This document shows positions 17,891 to 27,763 of a stretch of DNA of 64,000 nt, one piece after another (position 1 is the first letter of the stretch; each line of letters starts with the position of its first letter). The notes under the pieces are model-generated. The model did no database searches and was not told the DNA's origin. It saw only the letters and a program-made list of their open reading frames with translations. Both the position numbers and the translations under genes were made by a program. The DNA comes from Desulfobacter hydrogenophilus (GTDB lineage Bacteria; Desulfobacterota; Desulfobacteria; Desulfobacterales; Desulfobacteraceae). Where the stretch lies: contig NZ_CP036313.1 in NCBI RefSeq assembly GCF_004319545.1, positions 4,714,501 through 4,778,500 on the forward strand, read 5' to 3'.

Positions 17891-18823
17891 ATGATTTACA
17901 CCGTTACACTCAATCCCGCGGTTGATCGTGAGATGACAGTTGACACCATTGCGTTTGATACTGTCCTGCGAGCCTTGGAGTGGCGGGTAGACTGCGGAGG
18001 GAAAGGTTTTAATGTCGCACGTATGCTGAAGTCACTTGGTACTTCGAGTGTAGCCCTGGGGTTTGCTGCCGGTAAAAGTGGGGAGATGCTGAATGATAAG
18101 CTCCAGTCCCTTGGCATTGAGACAGAGTTTGTCTGGGTCGATGGAGAAACCCGGACGAATGTCTCCATTGTAAGCGCAGAAAATGGACAATACGTGAAGG
18201 TCAATGAGCCGGGTCCGACTATTAATGGGGCAGATCTTGCGCAGCTGGCACAAAAGATACGCGATCGGGTACAGGCCGGGGACTGGTGGGTACTGGCCGG
18301 CAGTCTGCCTCCGGGAGTTGAGCCAAGCTACTATACTGAGCTCATTACCATCATCCAGTCAGCTGGAGCAAAAGTCTTTCTGGATACCAGCGATGAGGCC
18401 CTGCGTCAAAACTGCAGTGCCAAACCCTTGCTGGTCAAACCGAATGATGAAGAAGCACATAAGCTTACTGGATTACCTGTCAACACGCCCGCTGAGATAG
18501 TAGCGGTTGGTATGGCAATTTCTGCCATGGGTCCTGTCAGCGTGATTATCTCCCTTGGAAAAGTGGGCGCAGTGCTGGTTGATAAAGGTAAGGCGTGGCT
18601 GGCTACCAGCCCCAAAATAGTTGCGGCCAACCCTATTGGCGCTGGAGATTCAATGGTTGCCGGTATTGTCTGGGGTCTCAGCCAGGGGGACAGCATGCAG
18701 GATGCATTGTGCAAAGGGATTGCCTGCGGTGCTGCGACCGCCAGCCAAAAAGGCACATCGGTTGGTTCCCGTGAGCAGGTGAACGATTTGTTATCACAGG
18801 TTCAGATACGAGAAGTGAAATAG
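17891..18823 (+). CDS. PfkB-family sugar-phosphate kinase (1-phosphofructokinase/tagatose-6-phosphate kinase group)
   Basis: A 310-aa ribokinase-fold kinase. The N-terminal substrate motif TLNPAVDREM and the GGKGFNVARML segment are typical of FruK/LacC. The catalytic anion-hole motif is NPIGAGDSMVAG. The start is ATG 17891, with GGAGAGG just upstream and two bases after the dehydrogenase stop. In this operon it would phosphorylate the ketose phosphate made by the dehydrogenase (fructose- or tagatose-phosphate) to the bisphosphate for glycolysis. Sequence alone does not separate the 1- and 6-phosphate specificities. Confidence 0.85.
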   Translation: MIYTVTLNPAVDREMTVDTIAFDTVLRALEWRVDCGGKGFNVARMLKSLGTSSVALGFAAGKSGEMLNDKLQSLGIETEFVWVDGETRTNVSIVSAENGQYVKVNEPGPTINGADLAQLAQKIRDRVQAGDWWVLAGSLPPGVEPSYYTELITIIQSAGAKVFLDTSDEALRQNCSAKPLLVKPNDEEAHKLTGLPVNTPAEIVAVGMAISAMGPVSVIISLGKVGAVLVDKGKAWLATSPKIVAANPIGAGDSMVAGIVWGLSQGDSMQDALCKGIACGAATASQKGTSVGSREQVNDLLSQVQIREVK

Positions 18824-18969
18824 GAGCATTGCATTTTAATCTGCGGTCCTAAGCAGGCCATCGTGATCGGCTGTGCACAATCCGATTCTCCGATGAGCCT
18901 GCAGGGCTCAGGCAGTGCCGAAAGGCCTGATCCGACCGGCAACGTCTATCCCGGACTTCACTTTGCTTA

Positions 18970-19215
18970 ATAATGTTCCCGATCAGCCTGTCTATACCAA
19001 TGCTCGCTTCTTCATACAGAGTAGTGCCCAAATTCACGGTATATTCATGGCTAAAGGGAAATTTATTGCCGGAATAGTCGTTGGTCCCGTCATTAAACGA
19101 ATCAAACTCATACTCAAACATGTACCCGGGCCTCAATCTCCATGCCGCTGCTGTGGGCCTCAGCGGCATTGGCCTTTTCGTAAAAAGTGGTGCCTGGAAT
19201 CCCAGGGTTGCAATC
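18970..19215 (-). pseudogene. TonB-dependent receptor, C-terminal remnant
   Basis: Two frames on the minus strand carry pieces of a beta-barrel receptor tail. About 19125-19210 reads FYEKANAAEAHSSGMEIEAR. After a frameshift, a second frame gives FEYEFDSFNDGTNDYSGN and FPFSHEYTVNLGTT, a common late-barrel pattern. No start, plug domain or intact end remains. It is a decayed siderophore or haem receptor, unrelated in frame to the intact receptor at 3952. Confidence 0.6.
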
Positions 19216-19379
19216 TGAAAATTAAGGAAGTTGTGTGAAAAACAAAAGCATACCACCCAAAGTATTGCTTGTCTTACTTTTTAAGGGTATACACGATTAT
19301 AATATAGGATTTAACCCTGGATTTGATCACGGGATAATTGCAAGTCTAAAAGGAGCAGATATGCGTTTCAAACAAATAA

Positions 19380-20000
19380 GTCATGACCCCCAGTGAAACT
19401 GGGGGCTTGATTGTTAACCGCTCAAAGCGGTCTTTTAAAAGCGCCTAAAGGCGCGGTTTAATCAAACAAGTTCATCTGTTCGCAACGTTGATCCTCTTTT
19501 TCTTGATGCCGGATATATGCTCGAACAATTTGTTCGTCGATTCCTACTGTTGATGCAAAATAACCTCTGGCCCAAAATTTTTCACCATTATAGTTCCTTT
19601 TTTTACCACAAAACTGACGTGCTATCTGAATAGCACTTTTCCCCTTGATGAACCCAACTACCTGAGCCACGGCAAATTTGGGTGGAATGGAGATCAGCAT
19701 ATGAACATGGTCTGTCATCAAATGTCCTTCTTCGATCTCGCATTCTTTTTGTTTTGCCAAACCATGTAGTATTGACCCCAGTTCCCGACGTAATTGCCCG
19801 TAAATAACTTTCTTCCGATATTTTGGAATCCAAACCACATGATACTTGCAATACCACTTTGAATGCTTTAAACTTTTATAATCTTTCATACAACCTTCCT
19901 TTAATAGCTTTGAGCGGCTAACTTAAGGAAGGTTGTTTATTTTCAACTCCCGGAACTGTCAAACTTTTCGAGTCCTCCACCGGAGGTGGAGGTTTACCCA
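19380..20000 (-). mobile_element. IS200/IS605-type element
   Basis: A single TnpA gene is flanked by hairpins typical of these elements: CCCCCAGT-gaa-ACTGGGGG at 19387-19405 (further small stems at 19418-19430 and 19441-19454) and CCTCCACC-gga-GGTGGAGG at 19974-19992. The family has no inverted repeats or target duplication, so the exact ends are approximate. Its right end abuts a lipoprotein gene whose start it appears to have removed. Confidence 0.75.
19458..19889 (-). CDS. tnpA: IS200/IS605 family transposase TnpA
   Basis: A 143-aa Y1 HUH transposase. The HUH motif is visible as DHVHMLISIPP, and the YHVVWIPKYRKKV opening is characteristic. A C-terminal Tyr (in RAYIRHQE) can serve as the nucleophile. 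The frame is complete. It would cut and paste single-stranded DNA using the flanking hairpins. Confidence 0.9.
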   Translation of the reverse strand: MKDYKSLKHSKWYCKYHVVWIPKYRKKVIYGQLRRELGSILHGLAKQKECEIEEGHLMTDHVHMLISIPPKFAVAQVVGFIKGKSAIQIARQFCGKKRNYNGEKFWARGYFASTVGIDEQIVRAYIRHQEKEDQRCEQMNLFD

Positions 20001-20013
20001 ATAGAATTATGTT

Positions 20014-20550
20014 TTGTTCGCTTTTATGGTGCTGTTGTGCATATCCGGTTGCGCAGGTATTATATCAAAAAATATTCAGAATCAGGTGGAAAAAAATCTC
20101 AGTCTCAAAATGGTTCTTGAGGATACCCGGGACTATGCCGGAAAAATGGTTTTGTGGTCTGGAGAAATCATCAACACCGACAACGAAAAACAGGGTACCA
20201 TGATGGAAATAATCCAAAAGCCTGCTGATATCAACGGCAGGCCCAAGGATGTCGATAAAAGCCAGGGCCGGTTCCTTGCGTTAAATAAAACCTATCTTGA
20301 CGCAGCCATCTATGAAAAAGGAAGAAAGGTCACAGTTGCCGGCCGCATAAAAGAGAAACGAACACGGCCCCTCGGTGGCATCCAATATACCTATCCTCTG
20401 ATTATGGTCGAAGAAATTTATTTGTGGCCCAGAACTGATCTGGACGGGCACGACAGGTATTATCATGGGTCCTTTATGGCACCATCCTTATTGGTGGTAT
20501 TGACATGTCCTTTTACTCTCGATGATCGAGTTACAAGTATCCTACGGTAG
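20014..20550 (+). pseudogene. Slp-family outer membrane lipoprotein, damaged at both ends
   Basis: The frame reads FAFMVLLCISGCAG, a lipobox with Cys at the expected place, then Slp-like sequence (YAGKMVLWSGEI; GRFLALNKTYLD; YPLIMVEEIYLWPR). The usual basic N-terminus is missing; only a TTG or an internal Met remains, next to the IS200 end. Near 20467 one extra G appears to shift the frame. In the other frame the bases give GPLWHHPYWWY and a stop near 20502, which fits a typical Slp tail better. I infer 5' loss to the IS and a late frameshift. A shortened, still-expressed protein is not excluded. Confidence 0.6.
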
Positions 20551-20573
20551 ATTGAATAAACACGAAAAGAGCA

Positions 20574-21530
20574 ATGACTGCAAAAATATTTATCATTAGA
20601 ACCATTATCGCCCTGGGCGCGGTGATCGGCCTTGCCATAGGCGGATTAAACGGCCTGGCATGGGTGAAGTGGCCGGGCTTTTTGCTTTACCTGGCCTGTT
20701 TTGCCATGTATGTAAGCGCCCTTTATCAGGCCCTGTTTAAAATGAAAACCGTGACGGCCGATCTGCTGGTTGTCACGGTCATGACCGTGTCCCTTTTTGC
20801 CGGCCAGCCCCTGAGCGGTGCTCTGGTGGCTTGGTTCATCAGCATGGGGCTTGCCATCTCCTTTACCATTATTGAGCGGACCGGCCGGAAAATCAACGCC
20901 CTGACCAGGCAGGGCCGCAGTACCGTCCGGATAATAAAGGATAATCAGATCGTATCATTGCCCGTTGAACGGATCTGCAAAGGGGATGTGGTGATGGTAC
21001 CCCAGGGAGAAATGATCCCGGTGGACGGCCGGATTGTGGAAGGAGCCTCTTCCATTGATGAATCGGTTGTAACCGGCGAGCCCTTTGCTGTGTATAAAAA
21101 AGAGAGGGATTTCTCCATGTCATGGCCCGGGAGATTGAAGCGTCACTCAAGGTCAAACCCCGAATTCATGAAAATGCTCACCGCTTTGTTCAGTTTTTCA
21201 TTGTCGGCGTGGTGATCTATGCGGCCGGCGTTTTTATTGTGACCGCCCTGGCGGCCGGTGATGCCGCAACCGGGCTGATGCGAATGGCCGCGGTGACAGC
21301 CGTGGCCTGCCCTTGTGCCTGGGCCCTTTCGGTACCCACGGCTTTTGCTGCTGCCATCGGCGGATTGAGCAGCAAAGGGATTCTGGTGCGGGGCGGCACG
21401 CCACTGGAACAGGCGGGCCGGGCAGAGGTTGTTGTCCTGGATAAGACCGGCACCCTGACCCTTTCCCAGCCAAAGGTATCGGGTATTACCGCTTTTGATT
21501 TGCCGGTTCTACTATTAACGACATTAAACC
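20574..21530 (+). pseudogene. heavy-metal P-type ATPase, truncated and frameshifted
   Basis: The first frame gives N-terminal membrane helices and the actuator domain (SSIDESVVTGEP). After KKERDF the frame breaks and about 25 residues are missing. The next frame resumes at AREIEASLKVKP, with the metal-site helix AVACPCAWALSVP and the phosphorylation motif DKTGTLTLSQPKV. The ATP-binding and final domains are gone; the gene stops where the oppositely oriented GGDEF remnant begins. The CPCA motif indicates a P1B pump, but the specificity cannot be read. Confidence 0.8.
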
Positions 21531-21535
21531 CAGAT

Positions 21536-22852
21536 TTATTCATAATCCATCATTTTTCCCTTGATAAATTTAACGAAGTCCTCTGCAGTCAGGGGACGAA
21601 GGATTTGGGGTACGGAGATGTTGATTGAAAGATTCAGTGTATCCGCCCCATCGCTGCACGCATCAAGGATCTTCCGGAACTCGGCACATGAGGTGTCCAG
21701 GATGAAGGCTCCCAGGGAAGCCATGGCTCCAGACTCTTCGGCCACCCCGATGAACTGATCCGGCGGCACAAAGCCAAGTTCCGGACTTTCCCAGCGCACC
21801 AGTGCCTCAGCACCGTGGATGGTGCCGTCTCCGTGAACCTGGGGTTGGAACACCATGTAAAGCTCATTCTCCTCAACGGCGGTATGCAGTGAATATTCGA
21901 TCAGGGTCTTTCGCTCCATTATTTCCTGGAGTTCACTGTTGTAAAATGCATAATTATTACGTTTTTTCTTTGCGGTGTACATGGCAAGGTCGGCTGAGAC
22001 CATGAGCTGCTCTATGCCGGCCCCGTCCTCCGGATATCGGGATATGCCGACGCTGCATCCGATACGCAGCTTCAATCCGGAAATGTAATAAGGTTTCGAA
22101 ATTTCGGAGACAATCCTATGGCCCAGGTGGCTGTTGTTAAAACCGGCCGGTTCTTTTTTTATGAAGACCGAAAATTCGTCCCCACCATTCCTTACGATTT
22201 CGGAGCCTTCCGGCACCAGTTGTTTGAGCCGCTGGCTCACTTCAATGAGCAGTTTGTCTCCCAGGGCATGGCCAAAAGAGTCGTTAATATTCTTGAAATT
22301 GTCCAGATCAATAAACAAGAAAAGAAACGGGGAGGCATCCCGGGTTATCCACTGGTAGGAAATAGCCTTCAAAGCCGCCCGATTGTAAAGGTCCGTCAGG
22401 GAGTCATGAACCGCCTGATAGGAAAGCAGACGGTGTGCCGCCGCTTCCTTGTGGTAAAGCATATGGAAAAGGATGAAAAAACCGGTCAAGACCAAAATAA
22501 AACCAGCTAACTGGATAAAAAAACCCTGCCCGAAGAAGAGCGTTCTAACCGTCCTCATCGGAATCAAAGTCTGCGCCCAAATTTTATACCTTGTATTGTA
22601 TTTCACGAAGTAAAAGGAGCTCTCTTTGGTCAGCCATGACCAGGTTTCGTAGTGGACGCCTTTTTTAGATTTTCGGATTTCTTCAGGGCGCAGACCCGCC
22701 CCGGTTTCGACATTCAACGCCGCAATTTTAACCGGCGGCCGGGAGACCGGGGATGAAAAAAGCTTGTGATGCTCCGTTTCCGGCAAAAAATTGAGGTCAG
22801 CCTTATTTTTGTCTGGGGATTCTAAATAACAGCCGTGGGCTGATCTGGTCAA
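21536..22852 (-). pseudogene. GGDEF-EAL signalling protein, EAL domain truncated
   Basis: A 438-codon frame. A partial N-terminal sensor region and one membrane helix (about 108-130) lead to an intact diguanylate cyclase domain with NGGDEF and the FIDLDNFKNIND opening. The EAL domain starts correctly (GAEALVRWESPE) but ends after LNLSINISV, before the catalytic DDFG region. The N-terminus begins abruptly at a TTG with no signal or full sensor. Both ends therefore look lost. The GGDEF part might still act, but expression is doubtful. Confidence 0.65.
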
Positions 22853-23220
22853 TCCACAATCAGACTCAACTCACAACAAAACATGAAAGCATATCAATTA
22901 AGTTATTTTGACTTTCATATAAAGAAGAATCTGACTAGCTATTTATAATGCCAAAACACATGGCAAAGCGCAAGACAAATATTGGTATAAATAAACTATT
23001 AGCTCCCTCAAAGTTTTTAATTATTTCAGAGTTTTTTAGACTACGTAAAAATTTATAGTTGTAATCTCTTTATCTTTCAGTATATTTATCGAAGCTTTTT
23101 TTTGAACAGTGAATTAACAGCCATGAGCTGAATTAGTTTTTTACCGTAATTCAGCCCACCATAAAAATTGAAAGATCTATATTTGCTACACAGACTTTCT
23201 TATACAATTTGGAGGTACAT
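22853..23220. promoter_or_regulatory. feoA upstream region with inverted repeat
   Basis: AT-rich leader of the Feo genes. A 9-bp inverted repeat, GCTGAATTA at 23127-23135 and TAATTCAGC at 23147-23155, could be an operator or RNA hairpin. It does not match the Fur consensus closely. TTTGGAGG lies just before the feoA start at 23221. Confidence 0.35.
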
Positions 23221-23487
23221 ATGCCAGGATTTAAAAGGAAAAGGCACCGTGGAGAAAACTGCTGCATGCTCAGGAATATTAAACCCGGACGGCGGGCCAA
23301 AATCCGCTGCCACCATGCCAAAGGAGCAGTGCGTCAACGCCTTCTGGATCTGGGATTTGTTCCGGACACTGATGTTGAGGTGATCCGCAAGGCCCCACTA
23401 GGCGATCCCATTGAATGCTGTGTGGCCAATTATACGGTTGCACTCAGAAATTCTGAAGCCGACCTCATTGAGGTCGAAAGTTATTAA
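23221..23487 (+). CDS. feoA: ferrous iron transport protein FeoA
   Basis: An 88-aa SH3-like protein. It begins with a basic tail (MPGFKRKRHRG) and two Cys, then the FeoA core with KGAVRQRLLDLGFVPDTDVEV and GDPIECCVANYTVALR. The start is ATG 23221 with GGAGG eight bases before; an upstream in-frame start is less well placed. It sits 28 bases from feoB and would assist FeoB at the inner membrane. Confidence 0.92.
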   Translation: MPGFKRKRHRGENCCMLRNIKPGRRAKIRCHHAKGAVRQRLLDLGFVPDTDVEVIRKAPLGDPIECCVANYTVALRNSEADLIEVESY

Positions 23488-23515
23488 TTTACCCATGAAT
23501 ACAGAGAAATAAATA

Positions 23516-26053
23516 ATGAATGAACCCCCTGAAGCCGATCCGAAAAAACTTTTGGTGGGCCTGGCCGGCCAGCAAAACGCCGGCAAATCAACCACATTTA
23601 ATATGCTTACCGGGGCCAACCAGCACATTGCCAATTACCCCGGCGTTACCGTTGATAAAAAAACCGGATTCTACCGCTACCGTGAAACCCGGGTGGAACT
23701 TGTTGATCTTCCCGGTACTTACAGCCTGACCTCTTTTTCCCTTGAAGAGCGGGTGGCAAGGGATTTTCTGATTTCAGAACATCCTGATGTCATTGCCAAT
23801 GTGGTGGACGCCTCTTCCCTGAAACGCAGCCTTTATTTCACCTTCCAGGTGCTGGAAATGGGCTTTCCCGTTGTGGTGGTCCTGAACATGATGGACGTGG
23901 CCAAACGCAACGGAACCCATGTGGATGTATCTGCTCTGGAACATTGCCTGGGAGTAAACGTCATCCCTACCGTGGGCCGCAAGCGCCGGGGCAAGACGGA
24001 ATTGAAAGATGCCATTCTGGATACGGCGAACCGCAAAACCCATAATTCCCTTCGTATCAACTATGAAGAACTTGAGCCGGCTGTGGAGAACCTTCAAAAA
24101 CGCCTGGATCAAAGCAAACAGGCCGAAAACTACCCCTCCCGATGGCTGGCCGTCAAGCTCCTTGAGGGAGATAGCGAAGCCGAGCGTATTGCCGGTGAAC
24201 TTCTTGGGGAAGAGTGCGAAGAACTAAAAATGGCCGAAAGTGTCCGCCAGGAATTTGAAGAAGAACATTACATGAATGTCCCGGACTACCTGGTGGGCTG
24301 CCGGGACCGTCTGGCCACAAAGATTGTCAACACCTGCGTCACGGAAACCAAGAACGGCCGGGACCGGGTCACTGAAACCATCGACAGAGTAGTCCTGAAT
24401 CGGTTTGCCGCCCCCTTTTTCCTCATTGCCACGGTATTTGTGATTTACCAACTTTCCATTGTCAAGGGGTATGAGCTTACAGTTTACTGGTGGCCCATTT
24501 TAGCAAAATTGCGGGCCATGGTTGCCGGCGTACTGCCCGCGGCCGGTATCCTGGAGGATCCATATATCCGGTCCATGGGACTATGGATGGTGGATTCAGC
24601 CAATGCCCTTCTCAACTATATCCCTATTTTTTTGATACTGTTTTCCCTCATCGCCATTCTTGAGGACAGCGGATACATGGCCAGGATCGCCTTTATCCTG
24701 GACAAGTTGTTTCATTCCTTCGGCCTCCACGGCCAGTCTACCCTGCCCTATATCCTGGGCGGTGTGTTTGCCGGAGGATGTGCCGTACCCGGGGTTATGG
24801 CCACCAAGGGGATACCGGACGAACGGTCCCGAATGGCCACCATCCTTACAGTGCCCTATATGAACTGTCTGGCAAAGATCCCCTTTTACACCCTGCTCAT
24901 CAATGTATTTTTTGCCCCGTACAAATCCTGGGCGATGCTCTTTTTATCCACAGTGACTATTTTTGTAGCCCTGCTGGTAGCCAAACTTTTGACTTCGACA
25001 CTGCTCAAATCTATGGAAACCGCCCCCTTTGTCATGGAACTTCCCAAATACCATTCCCCGACGCTGTTCGGCGTAGGCCAGCGGGCCATTGAGCGAACCT
25101 GGCAGTACATCAAAAAAGTAGGGTCCATTGTGGTGGCCGTCTCCGTCTGCGTATTTACCCTGCTTCAATTCCCGGGCATTTCCGATGAAAAGCAGGCCCA
25201 TTTTGAAGAAGAAATAACCCAAGCTGTGGGCACCTTTCAGAAAAAGATCGCCATGACCCAATATGCAAACCAGTTCAAGGATGAAGCCGCCCTGGCGTCA
25301 ATGATCAATCTGTATAACGATTTTAAAACCGCACGGCTTACCACAAAAGGGGCGAAAGCGTCCAAGGCCTTGTCCGCTAGATTCAAAGCCAATTACCCGG
25401 AACAATTTAAATTCCTCAAGCCCCAGAAGGATAAAGACGCCAAAAAGGTAAACAAGGCCCTGCGTGGGTTGGTCTCCAAGCGTAAATCCTTACGCCGCCA
25501 GATCAAGGAATCACAGATAGAAACCAGCGCCCTTGGTATGGTGGGGCGATCCCTGGAACCTATTACCCAGTGGGCCGGATTCAACTGGAAGATCAATGTG
25601 GCCATTCTTTCCTCCTTTGCAGCCCGGGAATCTTCAGTGGCCACCATCGGTGTTCTCTACCAACAGGGGGCTGATGAAAACAAAAGCCTTGAAGACCGTG
25701 TGGAGGCCGAAGCTGGAGAGGGAGGATTTTCCCCCCTGCACGCCCTGGCCATCATGGTCTTTTTTGCCCTGTACCCACCCTGTCTGGCGACAACCATCAT
25801 GATCAAGGTACAAACCGCTTCATACAAATGGATGGTTTTTTCCATGATTTTTCCCACCACCTTAGGGTTTGTCGCGGCCTGCCTGATCTACACCGGCGGC
25901 AGGGCCTTGAATCTTTCCGGCATCCAGATGATGGGTGTGTTCTATGCCGCAGTACTTCTAACGACCGTGTGTACGGGCCTGTTCAGCTCATGGGAACGAA
26001 AACCCGGCCCCCCGCCTGTGCCCGATCTGCGCGAGGCTCCGAAACCGTTGTAG
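23516..26053 (+). CDS. feoB: ferrous iron transporter FeoB
   Basis: An 845-aa Fe(II) permease. The N-terminal G domain has a variant P-loop GQQNAGKSTTFN, the switch NYPGVTVDKKTG, the DLPGTYSL loop and NMMD for guanine. The membrane region has the two Gate motifs (GCAVPGVMATKG; then PYMNCLAKIPFY) and the later AARESSVATIGVLYQ. About 110 residues of charged, helical sequence lie between membrane segments near 555-670, longer than in E. coli FeoB. It follows feoA and heads a long run of iron-linked genes. Confidence 0.95.
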   Translation: MNEPPEADPKKLLVGLAGQQNAGKSTTFNMLTGANQHIANYPGVTVDKKTGFYRYRETRVELVDLPGTYSLTSFSLEERVARDFLISEHPDVIANVVDASSLKRSLYFTFQVLEMGFPVVVVLNMMDVAKRNGTHVDVSALEHCLGVNVIPTVGRKRRGKTELKDAILDTANRKTHNSLRINYEELEPAVENLQKRLDQSKQAENYPSRWLAVKLLEGDSEAERIAGELLGEECEELKMAESVRQEFEEEHYMNVPDYLVGCRDRLATKIVNTCVTETKNGRDRVTETIDRVVLNRFAAPFFLIATVFVIYQLSIVKGYELTVYWWPILAKLRAMVAGVLPAAGILEDPYIRSMGLWMVDSANALLNYIPIFLILFSLIAILEDSGYMARIAFILDKLFHSFGLHGQSTLPYILGGVFAGGCAVPGVMATKGIPDERSRMATILTVPYMNCLAKIPFYTLLINVFFAPYKSWAMLFLSTVTIFVALLVAKLLTSTLLKSMETAPFVMELPKYHSPTLFGVGQRAIERTWQYIKKVGSIVVAVSVCVFTLLQFPGISDEKQAHFEEEITQAVGTFQKKIAMTQYANQFKDEAALASMINLYNDFKTARLTTKGAKASKALSARFKANYPEQFKFLKPQKDKDAKKVNKALRGLVSKRKSLRRQIKESQIETSALGMVGRSLEPITQWAGFNWKINVAILSSFAARESSVATIGVLYQQGADENKSLEDRVEAEAGEGGFSPLHALAIMVFFALYPPCLATTIMIKVQTASYKWMVFSMIFPTTLGFVAACLIYTGGRALNLSGIQMMGVFYAAVLLTTVCTGLFSSWERKPGPPPVPDLREAPKPL

Positions 26054-26114
26054 TTTTATGCATCGCCGGCACCGGCCTGGGATATAAAAGAGGCCATAAA
26101 ACTTAAAAAAAACA

Positions 26115-26145
26115 TTGACAAAAACCTTAAATAATGAAAATAAGT
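26115..26145 (+). promoter_or_regulatory. candidate promoter with Fur-like site downstream of feoB
   Basis: TTGACA at 26115-26120 is followed at a usual distance by AT-rich sequence. AAATAATGAAAATAA, overlapping the -10 region, matches 10 of 14 fixed positions of a 7-1-7 Fur box. It could give iron-responsive expression to the genes from 26414 on. Match quality is modest. Confidence 0.35.
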
Positions 26146-26350
26146 TGTCCGATTAGAGACTAGATGGAGCTAACAAGTATTTTATCCTACAAATATTTAT
26201 ATGTGCCAATGCAATCACTAACCCTGTTAAAAAGTGTAAGAATAAAAACTTGTTAGCTAAAGAAATAATTATGATTCAGGATAAACTTAAACCCCGCAAC
26301 AGCGGAACATTGCCACAGGCTTTATAAAAATAGAACCAGAATTTGAAGAT

Positions 26351-26385
26351 GCCCGGCAGGCCTTTGCCTGAATGGCTTGCCGGGC
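26351..26385 (+). terminator. stem-loop upstream of the 108-aa gene
   Basis: GCCCGGCA at 26351-26358 pairs with TGCCGGGC at 26378-26385, followed by TAATTTT. It could be the feoB terminator or a leader hairpin. The short U-run makes it weak. Confidence 0.45.
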
Positions 26386-26413
26386 TAATTTTCACATCAA
26401 CAAGGAGAAAAAA

Positions 26414-26740
26414 ATGAAACTGAAATTGACTGTATTAATCTTTGCTGCCATGGTGTTTGGCTTTTTTGTAACGCCACTGTGCCAGGCCCACACGCCGCTG
26501 TGCTCCTGCTATGACAATGGAGACGGAAGCGTGACCTGCGAAGGCGGATTTTCCGATGGATCTTCGGCTGCAGGTGTCCAGATGCATGTTGAAGACGGTG
26601 CCGGGAAGGTGCTGATCCAGGGTAAAATGGATGACGACAGTGAATTTACCTTTGACAAACCCGCAGGCGCCTACAAAGTTCAATTTGATGCCGGGGAAGG
26701 TCACAAGATAACCGTGGACGGCAAGGAAATCACCGAATAG
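26414..26740 (+). CDS. secreted 108-aa Cys-containing protein of the Feo locus
   Basis: ATG 26414 follows AAGGAG and starts a Sec signal (KLKLTVLIFAAMVFGFF, cleavage near CQAH). The mature part opens with HTPLCSCYDNGDGSVTCEGG, three Cys with a CXC, then a small beta-sandwich-like tail with a Lys- and Asp-rich pattern. The CXC and adjacent His could hold a metal. It precedes a DUF4198-type gene by 36 bases in the same direction. I do not recognise a named family. A periplasmic metal-handling partner of FeoB is inferred from position only. Confidence 0.75.
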   Translation: MKLKLTVLIFAAMVFGFFVTPLCQAHTPLCSCYDNGDGSVTCEGGFSDGSSAAGVQMHVEDGAGKVLIQGKMDDDSEFTFDKPAGAYKVQFDAGEGHKITVDGKEITE

Positions 26741-26782
26741 CTCGGTCACTGCATAATTTTTAAAAAGGAGAACATCTTGAAG

Positions 26783-27595
26783 ATGAAACATGTTATCACC
26801 ACCATCAGCACCCTGGCCATCCTGGCACTTACCGTACCGGCATTTGCCCACTTTCAAATGATCTATACACCTGAAAGCGCCTTGAACAAGGGGGGTAAAA
26901 TTCCTTTGGCCATTGTTTTCACCCATCCCTTTGAAGCGGGCCACACCATGGACATGGGCACACCGGAACAGTTTTTTTCCATGCGTTCAAGGGGAGAAAA
27001 CACTCCTAAAAAGACGGATCTTCTGTCAACCTTAAAACCCATTACATGGACCAGCCTGACCAATGCAGGCGCTGCCTATGAAACTGAATATTCTGCCAGG
27101 GGCGGAGATCATATCTTCTGCCTGGTACCGGCTCCTTACTATGAAGGCGAAGAAGATGCCTATATCCAGCAGTCCACAAAAATGATTGTCAATGTGGGTG
27201 GAGAGCCTGGTGCCTGGATGGAACCTGTGGGTCTTGACTGTGAAATCGTTCCCCTGTGCAAACCCTATGACCGCTGGACCGGCAATGTATTCCAGGGCAA
27301 AGTGCTGTTCAAGGGAAAACCTGTGGCCGGCGCAGAAATTGAGATTGAATTCATGAACCACAAACCATTGCTGGACAAAAAAGCATTTGCCAAGGAAGCG
27401 TCCGCTGTTGCCCCCCAGGCAGCCTTTGTACTGCAAACCATTTTTGCCGATGATAACGGCGTATTCACCTTTGGCATTCCAAAGGCTGGATGGTGGGGAT
27501 TTGCAGCCTTAGGCCTTGACCCCGAAGGGTCGTTTAAAGGCAAAGAATGCTCCAGGGATGCGGTGATCTGGATTCAGGCCAAAGATATGAAATAG
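26783..27595 (+). CDS. periplasmic DUF4198-type protein
   Basis: About 270 aa with a Sec signal ending at AFAHFQMIY. The His directly after the cleavage site (AHFQ) and the beta-rich body with EFMNHKPL and AALGLDPEGSFKG fit the DUF4198 group, periplasmic proteins seen beside metal transporters. ATG 26783 is preferred over TTG 26777; both have AAGGAG upstream. It lies in the Feo island, with a second protein of the same type at 30841. A role in binding or presenting metal in the periplasm is plausible but unproven. Confidence 0.78.
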   Translation: MKHVITTISTLAILALTVPAFAHFQMIYTPESALNKGGKIPLAIVFTHPFEAGHTMDMGTPEQFFSMRSRGENTPKKTDLLSTLKPITWTSLTNAGAAYETEYSARGGDHIFCLVPAPYYEGEEDAYIQQSTKMIVNVGGEPGAWMEPVGLDCEIVPLCKPYDRWTGNVFQGKVLFKGKPVAGAEIEIEFMNHKPLLDKKAFAKEASAVAPQAAFVLQTIFADDNGVFTFGIPKAGWWGFAALGLDPEGSFKGKECSRDAVIWIQAKDMK

Positions 27596-27763
27596 ATAAC
27601 CAAGCTTGCCGGTGCCGGTCCTTTTTCCTGTCTCTTAAACAAGATGTCATCTCTTCTCCCAATGAGATAATCAACACAAGGGCCGGCACTTTCCAGTTTT
27701 TAAATGTTACATTGTAAAAAAAAACATGAAACGCCGTGTTCATGCTGCCCCAGGATAAATCTT

